A stretch of DNA of 64,000 nucleotides from Fremontodendron californicum (taxonomy: Eukaryota > Streptophyta > Magnoliopsida > Malvales > Malvaceae), in assembly GCA_030761205.1 (NCBI GenBank), contig JAULJL010000048.1, positions 1,984,001 through 2,048,000 of the forward strand, read 5' to 3'. Made by a program: the position numbers and the translations under genes. This document shows, piece after piece, positions 1 through 9,900 of the stretch; the stretch's first letter is position 1; each line of letters begins with the position of its first letter. The notes beneath the pieces are model-generated. The model had not been told where the DNA came from. It saw only the letters and a program-made list of their open reading frames with translations, and did no database searches.

Positions 1-253
1 TTATTCAAATCTACTTGTGTATGTAGGTTGTAAGTGACATTGATCCCCCTATGGATGAGTGTTTTGGAGGTGATTCAACAATGCAGCTTGATCCAAAGGC
101 GATGGTATGTCTACATTTTGTCATTGAAATTCATCTAACATAGTAATACCTTTCATAGCCTTTAAAATCGTTGCAACAGTGTCCATAAATATTTAAATTT
201 TATAATTATGTGTTTAGGCTTTATTTAAAAGGATCAAATGGCGTACGGAGAGG

Positions 254-2103
254 ATGATTAAGTGGAATCAAGAAAAGGTCCAGTTTCATAAAGACAATGT
301 TCTTGATTTCATGGCATTGGCGAAGTTGTCTTCAGCACATGCGAATGCTGAAATGAGAAATCAGTTCGATGATTTCAATAGAAGGATGGAGGTGGACAAT
401 GAAGCTTCTCCATCATCTATGTTTAGGCCATTTGCAAAAGGATCAACTTCACAGACAACTGCCCCTCTATCAAATGTTCAAGTGGAAGAATGTAACGTTC
501 CTTTCAATGTTGAATTTGCAGATGGGGTGAAATTTGTAGAGAAAATTTCTGGAAATCGTAACAGGGAAATACATGATTTCTCTATTATTAGAAGATCTCC
601 ACGAATTCCTAGAACAATTAGAACTTTTATTAATCTTCAATCACCATTCTATGTTAATTGGCCAATTGCGACATTGAAGAAAGTAAAAAAAGCTGTGGTT
701 AATTATGCTTGGGATGAAAATGCTAATCATCAGTAAGTTACACAATCCAATTGACTCTCCACTTTTTACATAACATTATTGTGACAACAATGCGATATTT
801 GAACAATGTTTGTTAATGATGTAGGAAAATCTTGTCCGCAATGCATGGTTGGTTATTAACGAGGTCCGACAAACTGTCTTTAGCGGGTTCGAATTGGGTG
901 AATAACATGGTATAATCAAGTTCGTTAATTTAACATTTGCATAAACGCTTTTATCGTAAGGTATCGTAATTCGTTTTTCTTTGGAGTATGGCAGGTTGTA
1001 GAGATGTATGTTATATATGGGTAGGAAATCGATTGGAACTCGTGTTGTTTTGAGTTCACAATTTGCGGTATTAATTTTGATCTCTCCTAAATACATCTCT
1101 ATAAAAACGTGTAATTCTTATTGTATGTTGATTAAGATTATAAGTATATAGTATAAGTTAATAATCAAATTTCCTTTAAATGTAGGGTAACATACTTAAT
1201 TACAAATTTGGGAGAAAGACAGCTGATGAAGTGGCCACTGATTTTGCTAATTATCTTGCAAATGAACCGTATAATGCTGATATTATGCAAGCTCAACTGG
1301 TATGCGTACATATATGCAAGTTTTTATAGATATTCACATTAAGTATAAGATGTGTATATATATATATATGTATATATATTTTTGAAGTTGTTATTTATGC
1401 TTTGTCATTAATATTCAATTCATTGGTTTAGATTTGCTTACCCTTATGTGCAAATAATCATTGGGTTGCATATTGCATGAATACAGTGTCTCGTGAGATT
1501 GAAATCATCGATACAAGAAGGTCGCCTTTTGGGCGTCTGCATATTGCTTTCCCCAAGCGTTTGGCAATATTTAACTCATATTCTCAACTAGTTTGTTCGT
1601 AGTGGAATATTTGACTGACATGCTTCAAATCGTCCTTTCAGCTAAAAGTTTTTTCACCATTGTTACGTGCTTGGAATCACCCTGCTGCAGATGCAATGAA
1701 AAAGTACAAGGAGAAACGTCTACAATTTGATTGGCAATCAGATGACGAGTAATCTCTTAGTTTTAATTCATTTAACAGTTATACATGTTTCTTTAGTTAT
1801 CACTACTATTGATGCAATATATTTTGCCATTTCTCTTACAGTTCATCTGATTGTGGGGTTTTTTTAATTAAGCACTTACAATCCTGGTTTGGCCAAATCA
1901 GTCCACCGCTTAATCGGGTGATTGTCATAGAAATTATTTGTATTTTCTGTAACACTAATGCAAAGAATTTTAATGACTGTACATAATTTTTTTAGGATGA
2001 TGAGAAGAAGTACCGTCTGCAACTCGCTCCCCAGTTGATTTTTGATACAAGAAATATAGAAAAAGAGCAAGTTCTGAGCAAGTCCAGCCTTTGTGGATTC
2101 TAA
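254..2103 (+). CDS. Ulp1-like (C48) cysteine protease, multi-exon, probably transposon-borne
   Basis: Ulp1/SENP proteases process SUMO or related modifiers; in plants related genes are often carried by MULEs. Approximate exons are 254-734 (donor GTAAGT), 826-918, from about 994, 1186-1300, 1432-1600, about 1642-1751, 1842-1916 and 1996-2103. The catalytic pieces are visible in order: the histidine in NNHWVAYC (near 1460), the aspartate in EIEIIDT (near 1505), and the cysteine in SSDCGVFLIKHL (near 1850). A charged tail ends at TAA 2101-2103. The stretch at 854-918 reads like the family's conserved entry to the protease domain (LTRSDKLSLAGSNWVNNM). The first ATG used here may not be the true start; coding probably begins upstream of the window or before 254. 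Exon joins were made by eye, and one acceptor (near 1000) must be chosen to avoid a stop. The gene could be intact or a recent pseudogene. Confidence 0.6.
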
Positions 2104-2189
2104 ACATGGATTTTGTGTTTTCTGCAGTTTCATGAATGTTTATGTTGTTTTAACCTTTTAGGCTTCATGCTACAAAAGGAATTTAGGAA

Positions 2190-2240
2190 TGCATGAATGT
2201 ACATATGGGATTTTAGAGCTGTACATATAAGTGATCTGTT
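2190..2240. repeat. TGTACAT motif pair downstream of the Ulp1 gene
   Basis: Two copies of the TGTACATAT-type motif lie 20 bases apart, 90-120 bases after the Ulp1 stop codon, where a 3' UTR would be. The same motif is dispersed at 5.0-5.2, 17.2-17.6 and 20.8-22.9 kb, which links this gene to the transposon-derived sequence on the other side of element 1. Confidence 0.5.
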
Positions 2241-2259
2241 TGGGGAATAGTAGGATTGA

Positions 2260-2880
2260 TGTAAATGCTGTATATCAGGTTTTAGAATGAAAAATTGGAA
2301 GATATTTAAGTGAAAAGCACCACAATGAAGTCATTATTGTGAACAATAACTACTTAGTATATTTTCTTTAAGCTTTTTACTAAAGTTTGATTCAGTTTTC
2401 TAATTTCATGGTGTTTCACAACTCGTTGGTTTTCTTGCTCTGCCATCGGCAACCATAATTTGAAATTCTAGAACAATAGTAGGATTTCTTAGACTCCCTT
2501 TATGTTAGCCAAAGTATAATAACATGAATTGACAGGAACATGTGCACAAGGCAGTGCTTTATATGCTATATGCTTATAATTTGAAATTGGGGTTACGGAT
2601 TGGCATGTGGATTGGCAAGAGGAACACAAGACAGGAACATGTTATTGTTTTCTCTTATTCAATTCCATTTTCACTTCCCTAATGCTTCAACAGATCTTTC
2701 TCTATGAGCTTACTGCATTCATTTCAGGCTGAAATGCATTTTGTCAAATATAATCTTGGTTATGCAAAATTGTTGTGGAACTGAATACTAAAATAAAATT
2801 TAGAAGTGGAAATGGGTTCAATATAGCATAATAAACCAGAGGGAAAAAAATAGGACACAAAAAACATAATAAAACCAAAA
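2260..2880. other. No gene recognised
   Basis: AT-rich spacer between the Ulp1 gene and the minus-strand transposon pseudogene. I see no coding frame, repeat or RNA gene in it. Confidence 0.4.
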
Positions 2881-2906
2881 ACAAATAAACACCCCCCAAA
2901 CTTAAA

Positions 2907-4091
2907 TCAAACATTGTCAGCACCTAGGTTGGCCGAATCAGTTCTAATCTTCCTCGTCTTCTTCCTCTTCTTCTTCTTCTTCTGCTTCCTGGGGAGCCAA
3001 AGGTGTTGGTGGTAGTGGCATAGTGGGATATTGGGATATTGGGTCGTGTCAGCACCCATATGACGAGCACAAAGATGGATTAGTTGTTCAACAGTTTTGA
3101 AGCATTCAGTTTGATGGGCATGATATGCAAGGTGATGCGCATTCTGAAGTTCAAGTTGGGCATTTTGAAGTTCAAGTCTGGTTTTGCACTCTGCCATGGT
3201 TAACTCCTGAGGTTGTGGGGTTGAGGATGAACTCGCACCAAGTCCGGGTGAGGGACGGTCAATTTCTCGGGTCAAACGATACATAATGGTATCATCAATG
3301 GGACCCTTAGGATGTAACAACTCTTCACCATTATCCTATCATACACCAGCCTGGTCACACAACCGAGTGATAAAGGAGGGGAACCATAGACCCTCTTGTG
3401 TTGTTCTGACACTATGCATTACGGCCATGTAGATAAGCTGGCCAATGTCAATCGATTTGTCTGTAGTAATAGCATAAAGAAGAATTGCTCTATCTTTGGT
3501 GACATCGCTAACATGCTTACATGGAAGCATATTGGCCGCTAGAAAATGCATCCACACCTTAATCTCTTTATCCAGTATGTTGGCCTTGAACGAAACAAGC
3601 TCCACTTTGGATATTTTCCAAGTAGTCCCCTGTGGGCATAAATGTGTTGTGACTATAGTCATGTCAATGTGGTCATTCAAATACCGACTAAAGTCATCAT
3701 CCACAATATTCGGTCTTTGGTAATATTGATTAATTGTCTGGGTATCAAACGGTACTTGACATTCTCGGACAAAAATCTTATCACCACTTGCTTCGGCTGC
3801 ATTAGCATAAAATTCTCTAACCACAGATAGCACGACGAATTGCGGTGGAGCACAAAATTTCTGCCAATTGCGCGAATCAATTACCTGTTGATACTCACGA
3901 TGACGCGGATCATGATTCAACCCCCTCTCTGAAATAGGGTTTTTTTGGAGGAGAGATTGGGTATGTCGTAATACAGTCGCTTCGGACACGAACTTACAAA
4001 TATCATAAGTTCGATTACTAGTGCTAGGCTTGAGTTTCTTCTTCGGTCCTATGACAGTAGTTCTAAGTTCGTTAATATCAACCAAGTTCAA
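2907..4091 (-). pseudogene. Plant transposon protein (PF20167-like) pseudogene
   Basis: One minus-strand frame runs from about 4091 to 2907 and is broken by two adjacent stops (TGA TAG) at about 3334-3341. The protein matches the 'putative plant transposon protein' domain found in env-position frames of Ty3 elements: REFYANAAEASGDKIFVREC, then a VPFDTQTINQYY block, a central KVWMHFLAANMLPCKHVSDV and a region with LLYAIT. After the stops it continues with a LHPKGPIDD block, a Gln/Leu-rich helical stretch and a Lys/Arg-rich tail. No ATG opens the frame; a stop lies directly upstream of 4091. The C-rich run at 2891-2897 is the complement of the G-rich tract that often follows such genes in Athila-type elements. 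I infer a reverse-oriented fragment of an older retroelement. The domain is of unknown function. Confidence 0.6.
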
Positions 4092-4699
4092 CTATTTTCT
4101 TCAACCAAGCAAACACCTCTAAAGCAAGAGTTAAATTCTTCTACAATTTCCCACCTAAATTATCCACTCAACCAATTTATAATTCGAGACAAATCATCAC
4201 CAAAAAATAAAACACAATTTCATCACTACCAATTTCTTCAATCTTCACTATAATTCAACAAAACCCAGTCCAAAATTTCCATGATTTTCTAGAATACTCA
4301 AATAAACCAATCAACAATAACCACCAATTTTGGATCTCAACCCACAACAACCAACAAATATAAAGAAACTTCAAGAAACAATAGAAACTTACTTGAAATT
4401 AAAACTTGGGTGAAAATTTTCCTTTGCTTGAAGATTCGTGATGTGAAATTGTTGTTGTCAGAAATTGAGAGAAAGAGTTATGGAGAAGAAGTTTGTTGGG
4501 AAAGATGATAACTATGAGATTGACAAAAATGGGTTGTGTATAAGAATGGATAATTATGTTGGAAAAAAGTTGGGAGAGAAGAGATTGTGAAGAGAGACTA
4601 AAAATGTTGAAAAAGAGAAGGGTTGAGAGATTTGGGGTTTTTTAAACATTGGCTGCCAACAAAAAGAAAAAGATTTGATGAGTGTTAGGGTTTTATAAA

Positions 4700-5030
4700 A
4701 GAAAACGTTTATTTTCTGGAGTCGTTGCACAAGGTCGCGGCCCCAAGTACCTGCCCTATTTAGTATTGCAGGGCGCCACGGCTTAGTGCCGCGACTCCAT
4801 GTTTCTACCCGTTTTAAAAGATTTTACACTGCCACGACACAGCGCCGCGGCGCTCAGTAAACTATCCAACCGCGGCGCCGAATTACTGTCTTGGATATTA
4901 CTTTTGGAGCCGCGACGAGTAGCCACTGCAAAGAGTACCTGCACATTTCAGAGCACCGCGACCTATCTTTCTGTCTTTAAAATTTTGTTTCCGTGCCGCG
5001 GCTATAGGTTACTGCCTAAATGTACATATA
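4700..5030. other. CG-rich block with recurring GCCGCG motifs
   Basis: About 330 bases, far richer in CG dinucleotides than the AT-rich surroundings. The core GCCGCG(A/G), or its decayed form GCCACG, recurs about every 40-60 bases (near 4733, 4771, 4789, 4832, 4870, 4910, 4955, 4995). It lies upstream of the minus-strand transposon frame and stops where the TGTACATA repeats begin. It could be a promoter or leader of the old element, or decayed repetitive coding sequence. Confidence 0.45.
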
Positions 5031-5039
5031 AACCTGCAA

Positions 5040-5219
5040 AAAAAAAAAATCAAATTAGTAAAATCAAGTTGAAATGAAATATAAAATATAATGTAAATAT
5101 TGTTTTGCCTAAATGTACATATAAGTTTGTAGGAATGTAAATATTGTCTTGTGATCATGTACATATAAATTATATTTTTTATTAAATTTTTTTTATAAAA
5201 AAAATGATGTTCTATACGT
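5040..5219. repeat. Left part of ~180-bp tandem repeat, interrupted by element 1
   Basis: This is one unit of a tandem repeat that continues at 17139. Shared landmarks are TTTTGCCTAAATGTACATATAAG, given here by position (near 5104), a second TGTACATATAA near 5157, and ATTGATGTTCTATA-like sequence before the insertion point. The next units begin beyond element 1 with the continuation GTCATTTAAAT. Confidence 0.75.
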
Positions 5220-6715
5220 TGATAACTCGTATAATTATATAGTTTTTAGTTATGTTTTATTATTGTTTTGTGTCAAATACGAGTTATTATTGTTTAGTCT
5301 AATTGTGTTTATGATCTTTTATATTTTTATGTAATTTGGTGTTTTTCACAAGTCTCTTTGAGTGATTTCAGATTACTAGAATTAAGGGCAAATCCAGTTC
5401 AGTTCCAGTTCCGACACCTTTTGCCATATCAGCTATATCTCGAGTTTCACTGAAGCAATAAGGCTGAACTTTGTATCCCTGCAAAGCTAAGAGGCATATC
5501 TATCTTTTTCATGTTTTACTCTTCTTGAAACGGAGTCGTTTTCCCTAGCGAAATCGACCATCAAGTTGGCTGATGTGCAATGACGTCTGTTCTGCACCGT
5601 TTTGGTATTTTGACCATATCTCCCGATCCACGTGCGCAAATGATCTTATTCCAACGGCTATGGATCCGTAACTGATAGGGGTATATTTTTCTAGAAGACC
5701 ATTTTATCAGATCGAGCCTCCAACATTGACAAAATCGACCATCAAGCTGGCTGATCAGAATTGTCATACAATATGACGAAAATTGTTAGAAAAATGCACC
5801 CACCTATTATACCTACCTTTGAAATTTGTAAAGCTTGTCTCTTGTCATTTAGCCCTCCAAAATGTGTATAAATAGAGGGCCTTGGATGAGTATTGGGATA
5901 CATTATACATGGGTAGGATATTTGCCATTGTAATAAAATTCTCTAAGTTTTCTTCTTCTTTCCTTTCTCTAGTTTTCTTTTTCTTTACTTATGTTTCTTA
6001 CATTTCTTTTCATTTTATTCATATCTAGTATGTGTTGCTAATCATATTGTTGAGGTGATGAGGTGAAGCTCTTGGTAAATGCTAAGGTTAGTCTCTTCAA
6101 CATGAGCTAAAATGAATCATCATTTATAAACACTAGTGTAGATAATATTTTCTTTTGGTTTAAAATCATACTTGCAAAGTAGAGATCTTGATTCATTATT
6201 GACAATGAAAATGGCACAGTAAATGCTTGGTTTCATAACCTTGATTTGTTGTAGACATATACCTTGGCATAAGGAATGCTTGGACTCTTTTTATGAGTTT
6301 TGAGGACACCAAATGAACATAATATCATATGCTATGGACGTTGGACAATTTGGACTGAATTGCTAAACCTTCCGATTGGAACCTCCCTTATGTGTGGATT
6401 TCAATTGTGTAATAAAACAAGATTAATCTTAGCATAACACCAAGAGTGGATTCTCTAACCTCAACATTTTTTCTTATTGTTTTTTATATCTTGTTTAATT
6501 TCTTTTATGTTATTTTGTTTATTTTGTTCTCTAATATCTTGTTTACTTTCCTTGTTATTGATTCCCTAATATCTTGTTTATTTTCTTTTTCATATATATT
6601 TATAAACTTATACTTACTAGTACGCTTCCCTGTGGTTCGACCTCGGACACCCGAGAATTTATTACTTGAACATAACCTGCACTTGGGTTTACAACTCTTA
6701 ATTGAGTCTCCATCA
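5220..6715 (+). repeat. 5' LTR of element 1
   Basis: 1496 bp, TG...CA ends. It contains a TATA box at 5867 and, just upstream, two copies about 180 bases apart (5550 and 5731) of a 25-base motif with ATCGACCATCAAG. The first ~765 bp resemble the LTR of element 2; the rest does not. Confidence 0.93.
5867..5874 (+). promoter_or_regulatory. LTR TATA box (element 1, 5' LTR)
   Basis: TATAAATA followed by AGAGGGCC, the best core promoter candidate in the LTR. It is conserved in all four LTRs of the two Athila-like elements. The repeated ATCGACCATCAAG motif upstream marks likely U3 enhancer sequence. Confidence 0.65.
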
Positions 6716-6721
6716 AGTTTT

Positions 6722-6738
6722 TGGCGCCGTTGCCGGGG
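6722..6738 (+). promoter_or_regulatory. Primer-binding site, tRNA-Asp (element 1)
   Basis: TGGCGCCGTTGCCGGGG, seven bases after the 5' LTR. It is complementary to the 3' end of plant tRNA-Asp(GTC) including CCA, the primer used by Athila elements. Confidence 0.88.
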
Positions 6739-6766
6739 AAGCAATACTAAGTGTATAAGTTTATAA

Positions 6767-6850
6767 GTATATTTATTTTTATTGGCTGGTTATACCGCCT
6801 AATTTAGTATATTTATTTTTATTGGCTGGTTATACCGCCTAATCTGTATA
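6767..6850 (+). repeat. Minisatellite between PBS and gag (GGCTGGTTATACCGCCTAAT)
   Basis: Two tandem copies of a ~41-bp unit containing GGCTGGTTATACCGCC. The same unit occurs four times inside each LTR of element 2, so its place relative to the LTR edge differs between the relatives. Confidence 0.85.
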
Positions 6851-6925
6851 TTAAATTTGTTTTATGCTTGTTTGGCGACGTGATTTTAGATCTCGTCGTT
6901 TAGTTAGATTTTATTGTGAAACATT

Positions 6926-6935
6926 TTCAGGTAAT
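6926..6935 (+). promoter_or_regulatory. Candidate splice donor upstream of gag
   Basis: TTCAG|GTAATC gives a good plant donor (CAG|GTAA) with the cut after 6930, 26 bases before the gag ATG. Together with acceptor-like sequences before both accessory genes it could remove gag-pol to make subgenomic mRNAs. Inferred from sequence only. Confidence 0.4.
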
Positions 6936-6956
6936 CTTTCTAATACAACTCCTACC

Positions 6957-9900
6957 ATGGCTGACAATGAAAGTGTTCATGCTGAAGATGAGAACAGACA
7001 AGTACGCACCATGCGTGACTACTTGCAACCAACTCGAAGCTCATCACCCTCTTGTTTTATTTTTCCTCTCAATGCAAACAACTTTCGTTTTAAACCAGGT
7101 ATGATAGCTTTGCTTCCAAATTTCCATGGGTTAGAATCGGAAAGTGCTTACTCGTTTCTAAAAGACTTCGAAGATGTATGTGTCACCTTTAATGACCAAC
7201 AATGTACAAATGAAATTGTCAAGCTAAAATTATTTCCTTTTTCTTTGAAAGATAAAGCAAAAATTTGGCTTCATAATTTAAAACCAAGGTCAATTGGCAC
7301 ATGGCAAGAATTACAAACTGAGTTTCTAAAGAAATTTTTCCCAACACATAAAACTACTGCTTTGAAAAGACAGATTCAAAATTTCAATCAAAATCAAAAT
7401 GAAGCATTTTTTCAGTGCTGGGAGCGTTTTAAAGATTTGTTAAGTTCTTGTCCACATCATGGTTTTGAAAAATGGCGTCTTATTAGTTTCTTTTATGAAA
7501 GTTTAACTCCCGAAACTAAACAATTTGTTGAAACAATGTGTAACGGTGAGTTTCTAGAAAAAGAACCTGAAGAAGCCTTTGACTACCTAGACCATTTGGC
7601 AGATAACTCTCAAGCCTGGCACACAGATAATTCCTCTGAAAGTTCCAATAGATCTAATCTTGTTTCTAATAGAGGTAAATATCATTTTAGTCAAGAAGAT
7701 GAGATAAAAGCTAAAGTAGCTAATTTGGCTAGAAAGATTGAAGCCATGGAACTTAGAGAAGTAAAAGAAGTCAAAACGGTTAAAAATGAAGAAAGTTGTG
7801 GAATTTGTGAAATCATGGGACACCCCACTTCTGAATGTCCAAACATTCCCATTCTTAAAGAAGCGTTGCATGATCAAGTAAATTCCATAAACACATTTAA
7901 AAAGCCTTTTCCTTCTCCTTACTCTGAAACGTATAACCCTGAATGGAGAAATCATCCCAACTTCAGTTGGCGGAATAATAATCATGTTCAGGTACCACAA
8001 TCTCAAAAGCCGGGCAACACTTTTTCCTATCAACCTTCACGTGTACAAACCTTGGAAGAGACATTGCAAGCATTCATGCAAACACAAGCAAATGTGAATA
8101 GCCGGACTTCACAGGACATCAATGAGATCAAAAACACCTTGTCCACATTGACAGCTTCATTACGCACTCAAGAAAAAGGTAAGTTTCCTGCTCAACCTCA
8201 GCCTAACCCTTCTACTCAATGTCTTGTTTCTTGCTCCATTGAAACTCAACAGGAAAATGCCAGTTCTATCACAACTCTTCAAAGTGGAAAGGCAATTGAC
8301 AAAAACATTCCATCAAAAGACCAAGATCCTCTTTCCCCTCCAAAAAGTAATGGTAAGGATGATGGTAAGTCTGAACTTCTTGAAAATTTGGACAAAGAAA
8401 AAGGTATGCATCCTGCTCCTTTTCCTCAAAGGTTGCAAACAATAAAGAATTTGAATCAAAATGCAGAAATTTATGAACTTTTCAAACAAGTTAAGATTAA
8501 CATTCCTTTATTGGATGCAATCAAACAAGTTCCATCTTATGCTAAATTTTTGAAGGACATGTGCACAGTTAAAAGGAAACATAATGTACAAAAGAAAGCA
8601 TTTTTGACGGAAAGTGTGAGCTCAATCATTCAGCACCTTACTCCACCAAAATTCAAAGATCCTGGATGTCCAACAATCTCATGCATCATTGGAAACACTA
8701 GAATAGAACGTGCATTGCTTGATCTTGGTGCTAGTGTTAATCTTTTGCCTTTTTCTGTTTATCAACAGTTAGGTTTAGGTGAACTCAAGGAAACACCTGT
8801 TACACTTCAACTAGCTGATCGTTCTGTAAAAATTCCTCGAGGGATAGTTGAAGATGTTTTGGTTCAAATTGATAATTTTTACTTCCCTGTTGATTTTATT
8901 GTTTTGGACACACATCCTGTTTCAAATCCAAATGTTCAAATTCCTGTTATATTAGGCCGTCCATTTCTTGCAACTTCTAATGCTCTGATAAATTGCAGGA
9001 ATGGTATGTTGAACATTTCTTTTGGAAATATGACTTTAGAATTAAATGTGTTCAACATTTGCAAGCAACCTGGTGATAATTCAGAAGTACATGAAGTGGA
9101 TTTCATTGAAGAACTTGTTCATGAACATCTCACCACTACCACATTCCATGATCCTTTAGAAGCTTATTTAATTGAATATGAGTTTGATAATGCTTCAGAA
9201 ATTTCACACACTGATTCTTTGTTAAAATCTTTTCAGGATAAGCATTGTTGGAAACAAAAGTTTGAGGAACTACCATCACTTACAAATGTCACTGTACCAT
9301 CAACTATTGAACCACCCAAGCTGGAGTTAAAACCATTGCCATCCGAGCTAAAATATTCCTTTTTGGGTGAGAGTGAAACTTTTCCAGTCATAATTTCTTC
9401 ACATCTTGATGAACTACAAGAAGGTAAGTTGTTACAACTTTTGAAGATGCACAAAAATGCATTAGGATGGACCTTAGCTGACATAAAGGGAATAAGCCCA
9501 TTAATCTGCACACATAATATTTATTTAGAGGAAAATGCTAAACCCTCTAGACAAATGCAACGAAGGCTTAATCCTAATATGAAAGAAGTAGTGAGAAATG
9601 AAGTCATTAAACTTCTAGATAATGGAATCATTTATCCTATCTCTGATAGCAAATGGGTAAGTCCTACTCAAGTCGTACCTAAGAAATCTGGAGTTACTGT
9701 AGTTAAAAATGAAAACAATGAATTAATTCCAGCTAGGACTGTTACTGGTTGGCGCATGTGCATTGACTATAGGAAACTTAACTCAGTGACGAGGAAAGAT
9801 CATTTCCCTTTGCCTTTCATGGATCAAATCTTAGAAAGAGTTGCAGGGCATGAGTTTTATTGTTTTCTAGATGGATATTCTGGGTATAATCAAATTGCCA

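Noticed and set aside
5561..5767. 68-residue minus-strand frame, repeated identically at 15984-16190
   Set aside because: It lies in the LTR U3 and is only duplicated because the LTRs are. No start context or family, and element 2 LTRs do not keep it.
6722..6738. Possible tRNA-Asp gene piece
   Set aside because: Only the 17 bases complementary to the tRNA 3' end are present, next to an LTR. It is a primer site, and no tRNA fold exists.
6446..6766. Hydrophobic 106-residue frame in the LTR
   Set aside because: T-rich LTR sequence gives Phe/Leu/Ile-rich translations; the frame runs through the PBS and changes ending in the 3' LTR.
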